From contig JAJEBN010000062.1 in NCBI GenBank assembly GCA_022822525.1, positions 147,473-211,472 of the forward strand: DNA of 64,000 nucleotides. Direction: 5' to 3'. Below are positions 56,784 to 64,000 of this stretch, piece after piece (the first letter of the stretch is position 1; every line of letters starts with the position of its first letter). The notes under the pieces are model-generated. The model was not told where the DNA came from and made no database searches. It worked only from the letters and a program-made list of their open reading frames with translations. The position numbers and the translations under genes were made by a program. Source of the DNA: Acidimicrobiia bacterium. Lineage in GTDB: Bacteria; Actinomycetota; Acidimicrobiia; Acidimicrobiales; Poriferisodalaceae.

Positions 56784-58040
56784 TCACTGCAGTTCTGTGA
56801 GGCGAGCCGTCGGTCGGTCGTTGCGGCGCGCCACCACCCGGGTCAACCCCAGGGTCTCGCCTTGGTCTCCAGCGAGCATGTCGGCTTCGTCGCTGGGCTT
56901 GCCGAGGTGTCCTGACCACGACAGGTCAGACGCCATCCAGTGCTTCCACCCGTCGGGCATCAGGTCGGCCAGCTCGACGGTCACCAGCCCGCTTCGCTCC
57001 CAGTGACGCTGCCACCAGGCGGGGCTGTGAAAGCTGAAGAACGCTGGCTCCCAGTACTGCCCCAGGTGCGCTGGCACCGCGTTCGACGTGAGTTCTTCGA
57101 CCAGTCCGGGCACCACGATGCCCAGCTGGCCGCCGGGCCCGATGAGCCGGGCCAGGTGTTGTTCGAGGTAGAGGTCGTCGGTCCCGAAGTAGTGATAGGC
57201 ATCGATGCACACCACCGCATCGAAGAAGCTGTCGGCGAACGGCAGCTCGTGTGCTTCGGCACGGATGGGAAAGACCCTGTCTTCGACGCCTGCAGCGCGG
57301 ATGCGGTCGAGGTTGTCGCTGGCGTCGATCCACAGGTCTGCGGCCCACACCTGCACGCCGAACTCCTTGGCGAGAAAGATGGAGCTGAGCGCTTTGCCGC
57401 ACCCCAAGTCCAGGACGCGCATGGTCGAGTCGAGATCCATGCGCCCCGACAATGACTCCGTCAGCCACAGCGGGTTGGGTCCCATCATGTTCTCGACAAC
57501 CCACGCCGGGTCGTAGTTCGCCGACCGGGGAAACCCTGCGTAGGCGACTTCGTAGCGGCTCGGGTCGGCGTCGATGAACCGTGGCGGGTTGTCGGTGTCG
57601 ACCAGGGTGCACAGTTGGTCCAAGCACATGTGGTAGCCGGCGGCCGCCTGGTGCACTTCCGGGCTCTTGTCTCCCGAGTCGACCCTCAGCGTGAGATGCG
57701 TGCCGGTCGGGTTCGGTTCGAGGCTGAACGTGAGCAGCTCGTCATCCCACTCCCACGCGAAGGTGCTGGGTGGGTCCCAGGTGACGATGCGACCGCTGAG
57801 CACCGTGTCCTCGATGCCGAATCTTCTGACCACGTCATCCCAGAACGGGGCTGTGACATCGGCGCCTGCCTCTCGAGGCCCGACGATGTCGCACGGCATC
57901 CAGTGGCGGAGCTGATCGCTCTCGGTCAGCGCTCGCCACACACGTTCGGCTGAGCCCGCCAGCTCGCGTTCGAACCGCAGGCTCGTCGTGCCATCGCTGC
58001 GGCGAACAATCTCCCCAAGCGGATGGGTTGGCTGATTCAT
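56784..58040 (-). CDS. SRPBCC (AHSA1-like) and SAM methyltransferase fusion
   Basis: 418 residues. N-terminal half (1-150) is an SRPBCC/AHSA1-like helix-grip domain: RVWRALTESDQLRHWMPC and FAWEWDDELLTFSLEP are its hallmarks, giving a hydrophobic ligand pocket. C-terminal half is a class I methyltransferase: VLDLGCGKALSS (motif I, DLGCG 211-215), ADLWIDASDN and DAVVCIDAYHYFG. A ligand-binding and a methylating domain in one chain suggests that the SRPBCC part presents a small molecule. ATG 58040; the longer upstream frame lacks homology and is rejected. Substrate unknown. Confidence 0.8.
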   Translation of the reverse strand: MNQPTHPLGEIVRRSDGTTSLRFERELAGSAERVWRALTESDQLRHWMPCDIVGPREAGADVTAPFWDDVVRRFGIEDTVLSGRIVTWDPPSTFAWEWDDELLTFSLEPNPTGTHLTLRVDSGDKSPEVHQAAAGYHMCLDQLCTLVDTDNPPRFIDADPSRYEVAYAGFPRSANYDPAWVVENMMGPNPLWLTESLSGRMDLDSTMRVLDLGCGKALSSIFLAKEFGVQVWAADLWIDASDNLDRIRAAGVEDRVFPIRAEAHELPFADSFFDAVVCIDAYHYFGTDDLYLEQHLARLIGPGGQLGIVVPGLVEELTSNAVPAHLGQYWEPAFFSFHSPAWWQRHWERSGLVTVELADLMPDGWKHWMASDLSWSGHLGKPSDEADMLAGDQGETLGLTRVVARRNDRPTARLTELQ

Positions 58041-58227
58041 GTTGGGCTGCAATTCGACTCGCCAATGATGAAGAACTTCGGTGTCGCCCTCAATCGTCGA
58101 CGCCAACCGGGCCGCACCTGTGTCGACGGTAGGTCTCCTCGACGACGTTCGTTCCAACGCTCGCGCATCGGGCTGGCGGGCGTACGATTTGGGCGGCAAC
58201 TGCACATTCTCGTCGGGGAGTCGGTTC

Positions 58228-59385
58228 GTGCGCTTGACCCACCTCGGACTCAAGAACTGGCGCAACTTCAGGTCGGCAGACATCGATGTTGTCCGCCGCC
58301 TGTTCGTGGTGGGGCCGAACGCGTCAGGCAAGTCCAACCTGCTTGATTCGTTGCGTTTTCTGAGCGAAATCGCAACCGAGGGCGGTGGCCTGCAGCAGGC
58401 TGTGCGCTCGCGTGGCGGTATCAGCCATGTTCGCTGTCTCGCTGCGAGGAAGTTCAACAGCAGTCGCGTGGCGCTGCATGTCGGCATGGAAGGCCCAGGC
58501 GAGACATCGTGGGACTACCGGTTGGAGTTTTCTGCCGAACCTCGGGGTCGGCACCGTCCCTCCATTACGCATGAGTCGGTGGAGCGGGACGGAACCGCGC
58601 TGCTGTCGCGTCCCGATTCCAGCGACGAAGCCGATCCGGAATTGCTGACCCAGACAGCGCTCGAGCAGGTGACGACGAATCGGGATTTTCGGGAGATCGT
58701 GCGATTTCTCCAGGCCGTGCGTTACGTCCACCTGGTGCCCCAGCTCATCAGGGAGCCCGACCTCGGCGGCGATGCCGGCGACAGCCCGTTCGGCCGGGAA
58801 TTTCTGTCGCTCATCGCCGGTACGGCCGAGAAGACCCGGAACCGTCGACTCGAGGCCGTCAACCGTGCGTTGAATGCGGCGGTCCCCCAGCTGTCGGACC
58901 TGAAGCTGGTCCGCGACGACAGTGGGCGACCGCACCTGCAAGCTCGCCATCAGCACTGGCGGCCCCATGGCGCAATCCACGATGAGCGAGATTTCTCCGA
59001 CGGCACCTTGCGCTTGATGAGCCTGCTGTGGCTGCTGACGGGCCGGTCGTCGGCCACCAACCGGGTGCTGCTGCTGGAAGAGCCCGAGCTCTCATTGCAT
59101 TCCGAAATCTGCCGCCAACTGCCCAGCCTGTTTGCACAAGCACTGCGGCGAGGCGGGCCTCAGACGATCGTGTCGACGCACTCTGACGATGTGCTTGCCG
59201 ATCCGGGTCTTGGTCTCGATGAGGTAGTACTGCTGGAACCTGGCGAAGAGGGCACCACGACGAGGACGGCATCCGATGTGCCCGGCATCGACGATCTGCT
59301 GGCAGCGGGCCACAGCCTCGATGAGATTCTGCGCCCCTTGACGCGTCCGAGCGAAGCTGCGGGGATGGCACGCCTCGTCACGTGA
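58228..59385 (+). CDS. AAA (AAA_21-type) ATPase, candidate defence ATPase
   Basis: 385 residues. Walker A GPNASGKS (29-36) after LKNWRNFRSADID, which is the OLD/RecF-like ABC ATPase start; signature SDGTLRLMSLLWLL (ABC C-loop), Walker B VLLLEEPELSLH and the switch His in STHSDD. This is the AAA_21 class seen in OLD-family nucleases and defence systems such as PARIS and Retron-associated ATPases. GTG 58228 with GGGGAG eight bases before. Its stop overlaps the next start (GTGA), so partner production is coupled. Role in phage defence is inferred. Confidence 0.8.
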   Translation: MRLTHLGLKNWRNFRSADIDVVRRLFVVGPNASGKSNLLDSLRFLSEIATEGGGLQQAVRSRGGISHVRCLAARKFNSSRVALHVGMEGPGETSWDYRLEFSAEPRGRHRPSITHESVERDGTALLSRPDSSDEADPELLTQTALEQVTTNRDFREIVRFLQAVRYVHLVPQLIREPDLGGDAGDSPFGREFLSLIAGTAEKTRNRRLEAVNRALNAAVPQLSDLKLVRDDSGRPHLQARHQHWRPHGAIHDERDFSDGTLRLMSLLWLLTGRSSATNRVLLLEEPELSLHSEICRQLPSLFAQALRRGGPQTIVSTHSDDVLADPGLGLDEVVLLEPGEEGTTTRTASDVPGIDDLLAAGHSLDEILRPLTRPSEAAGMARLVT

Positions 59386-59978
59386 CCTTCGTTCGTTTCG
59401 CAGTGGAAGGCACCACGGACGAGCCGGTCGCGGATCGGCTCATTCGCGAGGTGGGCATGACACCGATGCCGACCTATATCGGCGGCGGCAAGACTCAGCT
59501 TGATGCCAAGCTGCCTGGCTACAACCAGGCCGCCCAACGAAGCGCATGGTTGGTGTTGCGGGATCTGGATCACGACGATGCAGGAGCCTGTGTCCCCCGC
59601 CTGATTAGGGACTTGCTTGGCGCGGCGCCAAGCGACGGAATGGCATTTCGGATCGCAGTTCGAGAGGTGGAAGCGTGGTTGCTCGCGGATGCCGCCGGGT
59701 GCGCACGCTTCTTTCATGTGAGCACAGCCCGCGTACCCAGCGATGTCGAGGCGCTGCCGAGCCCGAAGCGATCGCTAGTCGACATGTGTCGAAGATCGAG
59801 AAGACGTGAGATCAGAGACGGCATCGTGCCGGCGCCCGGCAGCAGGCGGACTGTCGGCGACAGCTACGTCGCACTGTTGCGTGAGTTCGTTCGCGAGGCA
59901 TGGGATCCCCAGCGAGCGAGACAAGCAGCACCGAGTCTCGACCGTGCGATTCGCGCCCTTGAGCGTCTCCGGAGCTGA
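59382..59978 (+). CDS. TOPRIM/DUF4276-like nuclease, partner of the ATPase
   Basis: 198 residues. FAVEGTTDE (Glu9) and VLRDLDHDD (Asp61, Asp63) are placed as the TOPRIM catalytic Glu and Asp-x-Asp. The pattern VEG..DEP...LI and RDLD resembles DUF4276 or OLD-type TOPRIM domains split off as a separate gene. With an AAA_21 ATPase this recalls PARIS (AriA/AriB) and split OLD systems, although it does not match AriB clearly. Start GTG 59382 overlaps the ATPase stop. Nuclease activity is inferred from motifs. Confidence 0.65.
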   Translation: MTFVRFAVEGTTDEPVADRLIREVGMTPMPTYIGGGKTQLDAKLPGYNQAAQRSAWLVLRDLDHDDAGACVPRLIRDLLGAAPSDGMAFRIAVREVEAWLLADAAGCARFFHVSTARVPSDVEALPSPKRSLVDMCRRSRRREIRDGIVPAPGSRRTVGDSYVALLREFVREAWDPQRARQAAPSLDRAIRALERLRS

Positions 59979-59996
59979 ACCGCTGCGACATTCGCG

Positions 59997-60159
59997 CGTC
60001 GATGGCACGTTGGTCTGCTGGGGCGACAACGACTACGGCGAAACCGATGCGCCGACAGGCAAGATCGTCGCAATCTCCGCAGGAGATGACGCCACCTGTG
60101 GAATCTTGCGCGATGGGCACATCCAGTGCTGGGGCCTAAACCCCGTGCGCATTTGGTGA
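59997..60159 (+). pseudogene. RCC1-repeat fragment
   Basis: Reading frame 1 encodes VDGTLVCWGDNDYGE and ISAGDDATCGILRDGHIQCWGLNP, the CWG-x-N and SAG-x2-x-CGI repeats of RCC1-type propellers, for about 50 residues only. A real RCC1 protein has several hundred. The match stops at the probable IS end near 60150 and the frame closes in the repeat. So it is the remnant of a larger gene cut by insertion or deletion. No start or ribosome site. Confidence 0.6.
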
Positions 60160-60179
60160 CATGAGACCTATTGGTGACA
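60151..60179. mobile_element. Possible IS481-type end remnant
   Basis: TTGGTGACA occurs at 60153-60161 and 60171-60179 with ATGAGACCTA between; the reverse reading (TGTCACCAATAGGTCTCATG) resembles termini of IS481-like elements from memory. The RCC1 fragment ends at this point. No transposase remains in the 170 bases that follow. Weak, needs a terminus database search. Confidence 0.3.
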
Positions 60180-60351
60180 GGAATCCTTGACTCGGCAGAC
60201 AATCGTCTGGCCTGACTGCAACGTCCCTGACATGCGCCCACGAGGGCGCTGGCCGAGCTGGCACATCTACGAACTGTGCACCGTCACCGTCACGAGCAGG
60301 TCGATTTCCGCAAGGGGTGTCGGAACGAGGACGTGAGCCGAGAAGCGATGT

Positions 60352-61329
60352 TCAGCGGATGAGGCGGCGGAGCGATTTGAGCCAGTCGTCGGACGAGGTC
60401 CAGGCTTCCTCGCTGACTCGCTCGCGGCCTGACGAGTTGCCGTTCGCTGCGGGGAACGAGCCCAGGAACTTGACGTCACGCTGCTTCATCTTGAGCGCCC
60501 GCAAGCAGTCGGCAACCACTTCATCGGAGATGTGACCCTCGAAGTCGAGCAGAAAACAGTATTCGCCGAGCCCGCGCCGGGTCGGTCGCGACTCCAGCCG
60601 GGACAGGTCGAGACGGCGGGCCTCGAACTCCATGAGGATCCCCAGCAGGCTGCCCGGCTCATTCTGCTGCTGGAACACCACGATGCTGGTCTTGTCGTTG
60701 CCGCTGGCGGGCGGCACCTGGCCCTTGGCCAGCAGCAGGAAGCGGGTCTGGTTGTCGCGGTGGTCCTCGATGCCGGCGGCGACGGTCTCGAGCCCGTAGA
60801 TCTCAGCGGCCGTCGGGCTGGCGATCGCTGCGACGCCGGCGAGTTGTTCTTCGCCGATGCGCCGGGCTGCCAGCGCTGTCGAGGTGGCGGCCTCGATCTC
60901 GGCGTCGGGCAGTTGGGTGTGCAGGAACGCTCGGCACTGGGCGATGGCGACCGGGAACGACAGCACCGTGTGGATCGCCGAGAGATCGTCGGCGCTCGCA
61001 GGGCCGGGCAGCGCCATGAGATCGAGCTGCACGTTCACGATGACCTCACGCTGGATGAGGAAGTCGAAGTCGAATGCGAGCGCGTCCTGGGTGACGTTGA
61101 CGGCGCCCTCGATGGCGTTCTCGACGGGCACGAAGCCGTAGTCGACTGCCCCGTCGTCGAGCGCGGAGAGCACCTCGGGCACCGAGATGAGCGGAACCGG
61201 CGTGCACTGCGACAGGTCCGGCTGAGTCGCCAGCGCAGCCTCGGTAAAGGTGCCGTGCGGGCCCATGTACCCGATGCGCGTCGACGGCGAGAGGGCAGAA
61301 GTGCCCTGGGGTGCAGCGGCAGCAGCCAT
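60352..61329 (-). CDS. pheA: Prephenate dehydratase
   Basis: Converts prephenate to phenylpyruvate for phenylalanine. 325 residues: catalytic domain (about 18-200) with GYMGPHGTFTEAAL, VPVENAIEGAVNVTQDAL and the TRFLLLAK end containing the conserved Thr-Arg-Phe, followed by an ACT regulatory domain (about 220-290; KTSIVVFQQQNEPGSLLGILMEF, LSRLESRPTRRGLGEYCFLLDF) that binds Phe for feedback inhibition. ATG 61329 starts an Ala-rich leader; the longer frame is not homologous. No chorismate mutase domain. Divergent from larB by 66 bases. Confidence 0.94.
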   Translation of the reverse strand: MAAAAAPQGTSALSPSTRIGYMGPHGTFTEAALATQPDLSQCTPVPLISVPEVLSALDDGAVDYGFVPVENAIEGAVNVTQDALAFDFDFLIQREVIVNVQLDLMALPGPASADDLSAIHTVLSFPVAIAQCRAFLHTQLPDAEIEAATSTALAARRIGEEQLAGVAAIASPTAAEIYGLETVAAGIEDHRDNQTRFLLLAKGQVPPASGNDKTSIVVFQQQNEPGSLLGILMEFEARRLDLSRLESRPTRRGLGEYCFLLDFEGHISDEVVADCLRALKMKQRDVKFLGSFPAANGNSSGRERVSEEAWTSSDDWLKSLRRLIR

Positions 61330-61395
61330 CGGGGCAGGATACGCATCGTGCCGCGGGCACCCGACGCCGGGCCGCGGCGGGTAGAACGGCAGGCG

Positions 61396-62217
61396 ATGGA
61401 CGCTGAAGAGCTCTCCGGATTGCTGGCAGAGGTTCGTGACGGGACGGTGAGCGCTGATGAGGCGCTGGCGCGCCTGCGCCGGCTGCCGTATGCGGAGATC
61501 GCCGGGGCGCGCATCGATCATCACCGGACGTTGCGTACCGGCCACCCCGAGGCGGTGTACGGGCCAGGCAAGTCGCCGAGCCAGTGCGCCCGCATCGTGG
61601 CCGAGATGCTGAGCGGCGGCTCCGGCCCGGTGCTGCTCACCCGAGCGAGCACCGACCAGGTCGCAGCAGCATTGGCCGCGTGCCCCAGCGGCGTGGTGCA
61701 CCGCCCCGCCGATCGGGAGCCCGACCCGGCGAGCGGCGCCCACATGCCGTCAGCCGACTTGGCCACGGTGGTGTGGCGCGCCGCTGCCGCCCGTCCAGAG
61801 CAGGTGGTGGTGGCTGCTGCGGGAACGTCGGACGGACCGGTGGCGAGCGAAGCGGCAGCGGTGCTCGGTGCATTCGGCGTCGACGCCGAGATGGTGACCG
61901 ACATCGGCCTGGCTGGGCTCCATCGCTTCTTGGCTGAGATCGACACGCTGGTGTCGGCCGACGTCGTCATCGTGGTGGCAGGGATGGAGGGGGCACTGGC
62001 CACGGCTGTCGCGGGCGTGGTGTCCGCGCCGGTTATCGCTGTGCCGACCAGTGCCGGCTACGGCGCAGCGCTCGAGGGCGTCACTGCGCTGCTGTCCATG
62101 CACGCGTCGTGTGCGGCCGGCATCACGGTGGTGGGCATCGACAACGGCTTCGGTGCTGCGATGGCCGCCATGCGCATCCTCGACTTTGCGGCCGTCTCCG
62201 ATCGGGGATCCCGCTGA
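61396..62217 (+). CDS. larB: LarB, nickel-pincer cofactor carboxylase
   Basis: 273 residues. LarB carboxylates and hydrolyses nicotinic acid adenine dinucleotide as the first step to the nickel-pincer cofactor. C-terminal half (about 120-255) is AIR-carboxylase-like: VVAAAGTSDGPVASEAAAVL, ADVVIVVAGMEGALATAVAGVV and VPTSAGYGAALEGVTALLSMHASCAAGITVV, typical PurE-like loops. N-terminal half has YAEIAGARIDHHRTLRTGHPEAVYG. ATG 61396 after a G-rich stretch. larC follows at 134 bases with no larE in the window. Confidence 0.92.
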   Translation: MDAEELSGLLAEVRDGTVSADEALARLRRLPYAEIAGARIDHHRTLRTGHPEAVYGPGKSPSQCARIVAEMLSGGSGPVLLTRASTDQVAAALAACPSGVVHRPADREPDPASGAHMPSADLATVVWRAAAARPEQVVVAAAGTSDGPVASEAAAVLGAFGVDAEMVTDIGLAGLHRFLAEIDTLVSADVVIVVAGMEGALATAVAGVVSAPVIAVPTSAGYGAALEGVTALLSMHASCAAGITVVGIDNGFGAAMAAMRILDFAAVSDRGSR

Positions 62218-62350
62218 TGGGGAGCCAGCCGCATGGCGGTGCCCGATAGTGCATGACACCGCGGCCCCTGGCACGTCGCCGGTGACGTCGCGCGCGCCGC
62301 TGGCAGGACCGTCGACGGCGGGCGGCGAGCGAACGGAGCCAGGCGGCACT

Positions 62351-63589
62351 GTGGCGTGGTTCGACCCGGTGTCGGGCATTGCCGGCGACATGGCGCTCGG
62401 GGCACTGCTGGACGCCGGCGCAGACCTGGAGTTCGTCATCGAGCAGGTGCAGACGCTGGGCGTCGACGGCTGGCAGCTCGGCGCCGAGCGAGTCCTGCGG
62501 AACGAACTGGCCGCGACGCGGGCCATTGTGGACGCGCCCGAAGGGCATCACCATCGGCGCTGGCGAGACATCCGGGTGCTGCTCGAGGATGCACCCCTAG
62601 AAGACCGAATCCGGAGCCGCGCGCTCGCAGCGTTCGAGGCGCTGGCCGTCGCCGAGGGCTTGGTGCACGGCGTGGCACCCGACGACGTCCATTTCCACGA
62701 GGTCGGGGCGCTGGACGCGATCGTCGACATCGTCGGCGTGTGCGCGGCGCTGGAATCGCTCGGCGTGGATGAGGTTGCCTGCGGTCCCGTTGCGGTGGGC
62801 AAGGGGACGATCAACGCGGCGCATGGCGTGCTGCCCAACCCGCCTCCCGCGGTCGCGTACTTGCTGGCGGGACACCCAGTGGTCGGTGTCGATGTCGACA
62901 TGGAGCTGACGACCCCGACAGGGGCCGCCATCGTGGCCGCCCTGGCCTCGGTGTTCGGGCCGGTGCCGCCCATGACGCTGACGAGCGTCGGCTTCGGTGC
63001 CGGCACCCGAGACCTGCCGGGTCGCCCGAACGTCACCGGGGTGCTCATCGGCACGGCCGCCGCTGTGAGCGTGCCCGACGGCTCTGGCAGGCAGGCCGAA
63101 CCCGCCAATCCGGCGCTGTCGCTGGGCACAGCGATGGCTGCTGTTGCAGGTGCCGAATCCACCACGGAATTGGTGGAGCTGGCCACGAATCTCGACGACG
63201 TCTCGGGTGAGCTGCTGGGCCACGCCATCGAGGAGCTGCTGGCAGCCGGCGCGCTGGACGCCTGGGCAGTCCCGATCGTGATGAAACAGGGCCGCCCGGC
63301 ACACACGCTGATGGTGCTGTGCAACACCGGCGATGTGACGGTGCTGGGCGACCTGATGGCGCGCCTCACCGGCACGCTGGGTCTGCGTGCGCGGACCGTC
63401 GTGCGCACGGCGCTTGAGCGGCACACGTCGACCGTCGACGTTGACGGGCACTCGATCCGGGTCAAGCACGGCCCGCACCGCAGCAAGCCCGAGTGGTCCG
63501 ACGTCGTCGCCGCAGCCGAAGCCCTCGACCGCACACCGGCCGATGTCGCCCGCCAAGCGAGCACCCGAGAACCAGGCAACCACGACTAG
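62351..63589 (+). CDS. larC: LarC, nickel insertion protein for the pincer cofactor
   Basis: 412 residues. LarC uses CTP to insert nickel into the pincer precursor made by LarB and LarE. Start VAWFDPVSGIAGDM matches the family N-terminus (FDxxSGxSGDM); the mid-region has VHFHEVGALDAIVDIVG and ELTTPTGAAIVAAL; C-terminal ELATNLDDVSGELLGHAIEELLAAGALDAWAVPIVMKQGRPAH is the conserved nucleotide-site region. In lactobacilli larC is split by frameshifting; here it is one frame. GTG 62351 with AGGCGG upstream is preferred over longer starts at 62282 or 62249, which add non-homologous residues. Confidence 0.92.
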   Translation: MAWFDPVSGIAGDMALGALLDAGADLEFVIEQVQTLGVDGWQLGAERVLRNELAATRAIVDAPEGHHHRRWRDIRVLLEDAPLEDRIRSRALAAFEALAVAEGLVHGVAPDDVHFHEVGALDAIVDIVGVCAALESLGVDEVACGPVAVGKGTINAAHGVLPNPPPAVAYLLAGHPVVGVDVDMELTTPTGAAIVAALASVFGPVPPMTLTSVGFGAGTRDLPGRPNVTGVLIGTAAAVSVPDGSGRQAEPANPALSLGTAMAAVAGAESTTELVELATNLDDVSGELLGHAIEELLAAGALDAWAVPIVMKQGRPAHTLMVLCNTGDVTVLGDLMARLTGTLGLRARTVVRTALERHTSTVDVDGHSIRVKHGPHRSKPEWSDVVAAAEALDRTPADVARQASTREPGNHD

Positions 63590-63606
63590 GGCCGTTCCCT
63601 GATGGG

Positions 63607-63636
63607 GCGAGCGCCGGCGAAATCCTTGGCGCTCGC
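63607..63636 (+). terminator. Hairpin after larC
   Basis: GCGAGCGCC (63607-63615) pairs perfectly with GGCGCTCGC (63628-63636), 12-nt loop, 18 bases after the larC stop. No T-run follows; position before tRNA-Arg supports termination. Confidence 0.5.
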
Positions 63637-63698
63637 AGAAAACGCCCTCGTACACTGTTCGGGCGCCGGCGGGCCTGCGGCCCGGCCAGCAGCAACCA

Positions 63699-63772
63699 GC
63701 GCTTGTAGCTCAATTGGACAGAGCATCTGACTACGGATCAGAAGGTTCGGGGTTCGAATCCCTGCAAGCGCG
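63699..63772 (+). tRNA. tRNA-Arg (ACG anticodon)
   Basis: 74-nt cloverleaf. Acceptor GCGCTTG (63699-63705) pairs with CAAGCGC (63765-63771); anticodon arm TCTGA CTACGGA TCAGA gives ACG, read as ICG after deamination; T loop GGTTCGAATCC. Discriminator G, no encoded CCA. The next gene begins 16 bases later. Confidence 0.97.
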
Positions 63773-63787
63773 CTGAGCGGGAGCACG

Positions 63788-64000
63788 ATGACGCAGCGCA
63801 GGATCGCAATCATCGGCGGCGGCATGTCGGGGCTGGGTGCCGCGTGGGCACTGGCACAGCATCCGGACCGGTTCGACATCCGGCTGTTCGAGGCCAACGA
63901 TCGCCTCGGCGGCAACGCTGTCACCGTCGACATGCCCCAAGACGACGGCACGTCGGTTCCTTTCGACATCTCGGTCACTGCGCTGATCCCGTCGGTCTAC
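63788..64000 (+). CDS. FAD-dependent oxidoreductase (3' truncated by window edge)
   Basis: First 71 residues of a flavoprotein: RIAIIGGGMSGLGAAWALAQ (FAD-binding GxGxxG) and LFEANDRLGGNAVTV, the NAD(P)-binding amine-oxidase/phytoene-desaturase start. The RLGGNAVTV segment is typical of the NAD(P)/FAD-dependent group found with cyclopropane-fatty-acid synthase in many bacteria. ATG 63788, weak GAGCGGGAG box upstream. Function cannot be settled without the rest. Confidence 0.8.
   Translation, partial: MTQRRIAIIGGGMSGLGAAWALAQHPDRFDIRLFEANDRLGGNAVTVDMPQDDGTSVPFDISVTALIPSVY

Noticed and set aside
60352..61743. 463-residue version of prephenate dehydratase
   Set aside because: The upstream 138 codons overlap larB and lack homology; ATG 61329 fits the family start.

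Overview
The window looks like chromosomal DNA from a GC-rich actinobacterium. Evidence: gene order around gyrA and around pknB/rodA/fha matches the origin-proximal part of Mycobacterium, and typically actinobacterial families are present (DUF3566, DUF3499, CrgA, mycothiol-dependent maleylpyruvate isomerase fold, three F420/FMN luciferase-like oxidoreductases). The mix of CaiB/BaiF transferases, luciferase-like enzymes and odd acyl-CoA enzymes suggests a marine or host-associated Acidimicrobiia-like lineage; that placement is inference. No rRNA, CRISPR array or intact insertion sequence is seen, and no gene-free stretch exceeds 300 bases.

Layout. 1-3741: 3' part of gyrA, a TadE-like protein, DUF3566, tRNA-Ile and a tiny membrane protein. 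3791-13992: NAD-binding dehydrogenase, mycothiol enzyme, lgt, two luciferase-like oxidoreductases, an ERG6-type sterol methyltransferase homologue, MFS exporter, tRNA-Ala, DUF1801, TTC38-like and BNR-repeat proteins. 14045-17062: minus-strand operon of a homocysteine-methyltransferase-like protein, an unnamed conserved protein and a UGSC-family selenoprotein whose in-frame TGA is followed by a SECIS-like hairpin. 17250-25941: acyl-CoA catabolism (enoyl-CoA hydratase, double CaiB, SDR, luciferase-like, acyl-CoA synthetase, acyl-CoA dehydrogenase). 26091-34543: small conserved genes and the growth-control locus crgA-pknB-pbpA(degenerate)-rodA-pstP-fhaB-fha with tRNA-Leu. 34581-36649: alkylation repair. 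36802-38806: three AT-richer secreted-protein genes of unknown role. 38985-40216: HTH/nucleotidyltransferase pair with a palindromic operator. 40284-47244: DUF4349 lipoprotein, glutaryl-CoA-type dehydrogenase, persulfide dioxygenase-like plus sulfurtransferase, nitroreductase, CLC channel. 47278-47994: two tRNA-Ser and RidA. 48021-56749: histidine utilisation genes (hutH and iclR to the left; hutU, a peptide-deformylase homologue, hutF, hutI and a FAD oxidoreductase to the right). 56784-60190: SRPBCC-methyltransferase fusion, an AAA ATPase/TOPRIM pair resembling a defence module, and remnants of an RCC1 gene and an IS. 60352-64000: pheA, larB, larC, tRNA-Arg and the start of a flavoprotein.

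The most noteworthy items are: (1) the selenocysteine-encoding UGSC gene, which appears as two separate ORFs if TGA is read as stop; (2) a pair of 79-81 nt elements at 7578 and 20786 with 17-bp outer stems, identical 27-nt loop length and at least seven compensated base pairs, which look like an undescribed structured RNA or palindromic repeat; (3) a PBP homologue in the pknB/rodA operon lacking all three catalytic motifs; (4) a deformylase homologue located where N-formylglutamate deformylase is needed for the HutF route; (5) an ERG6-like sterol methyltransferase homologue; and (6) a two-gene ATPase/TOPRIM candidate defence system.
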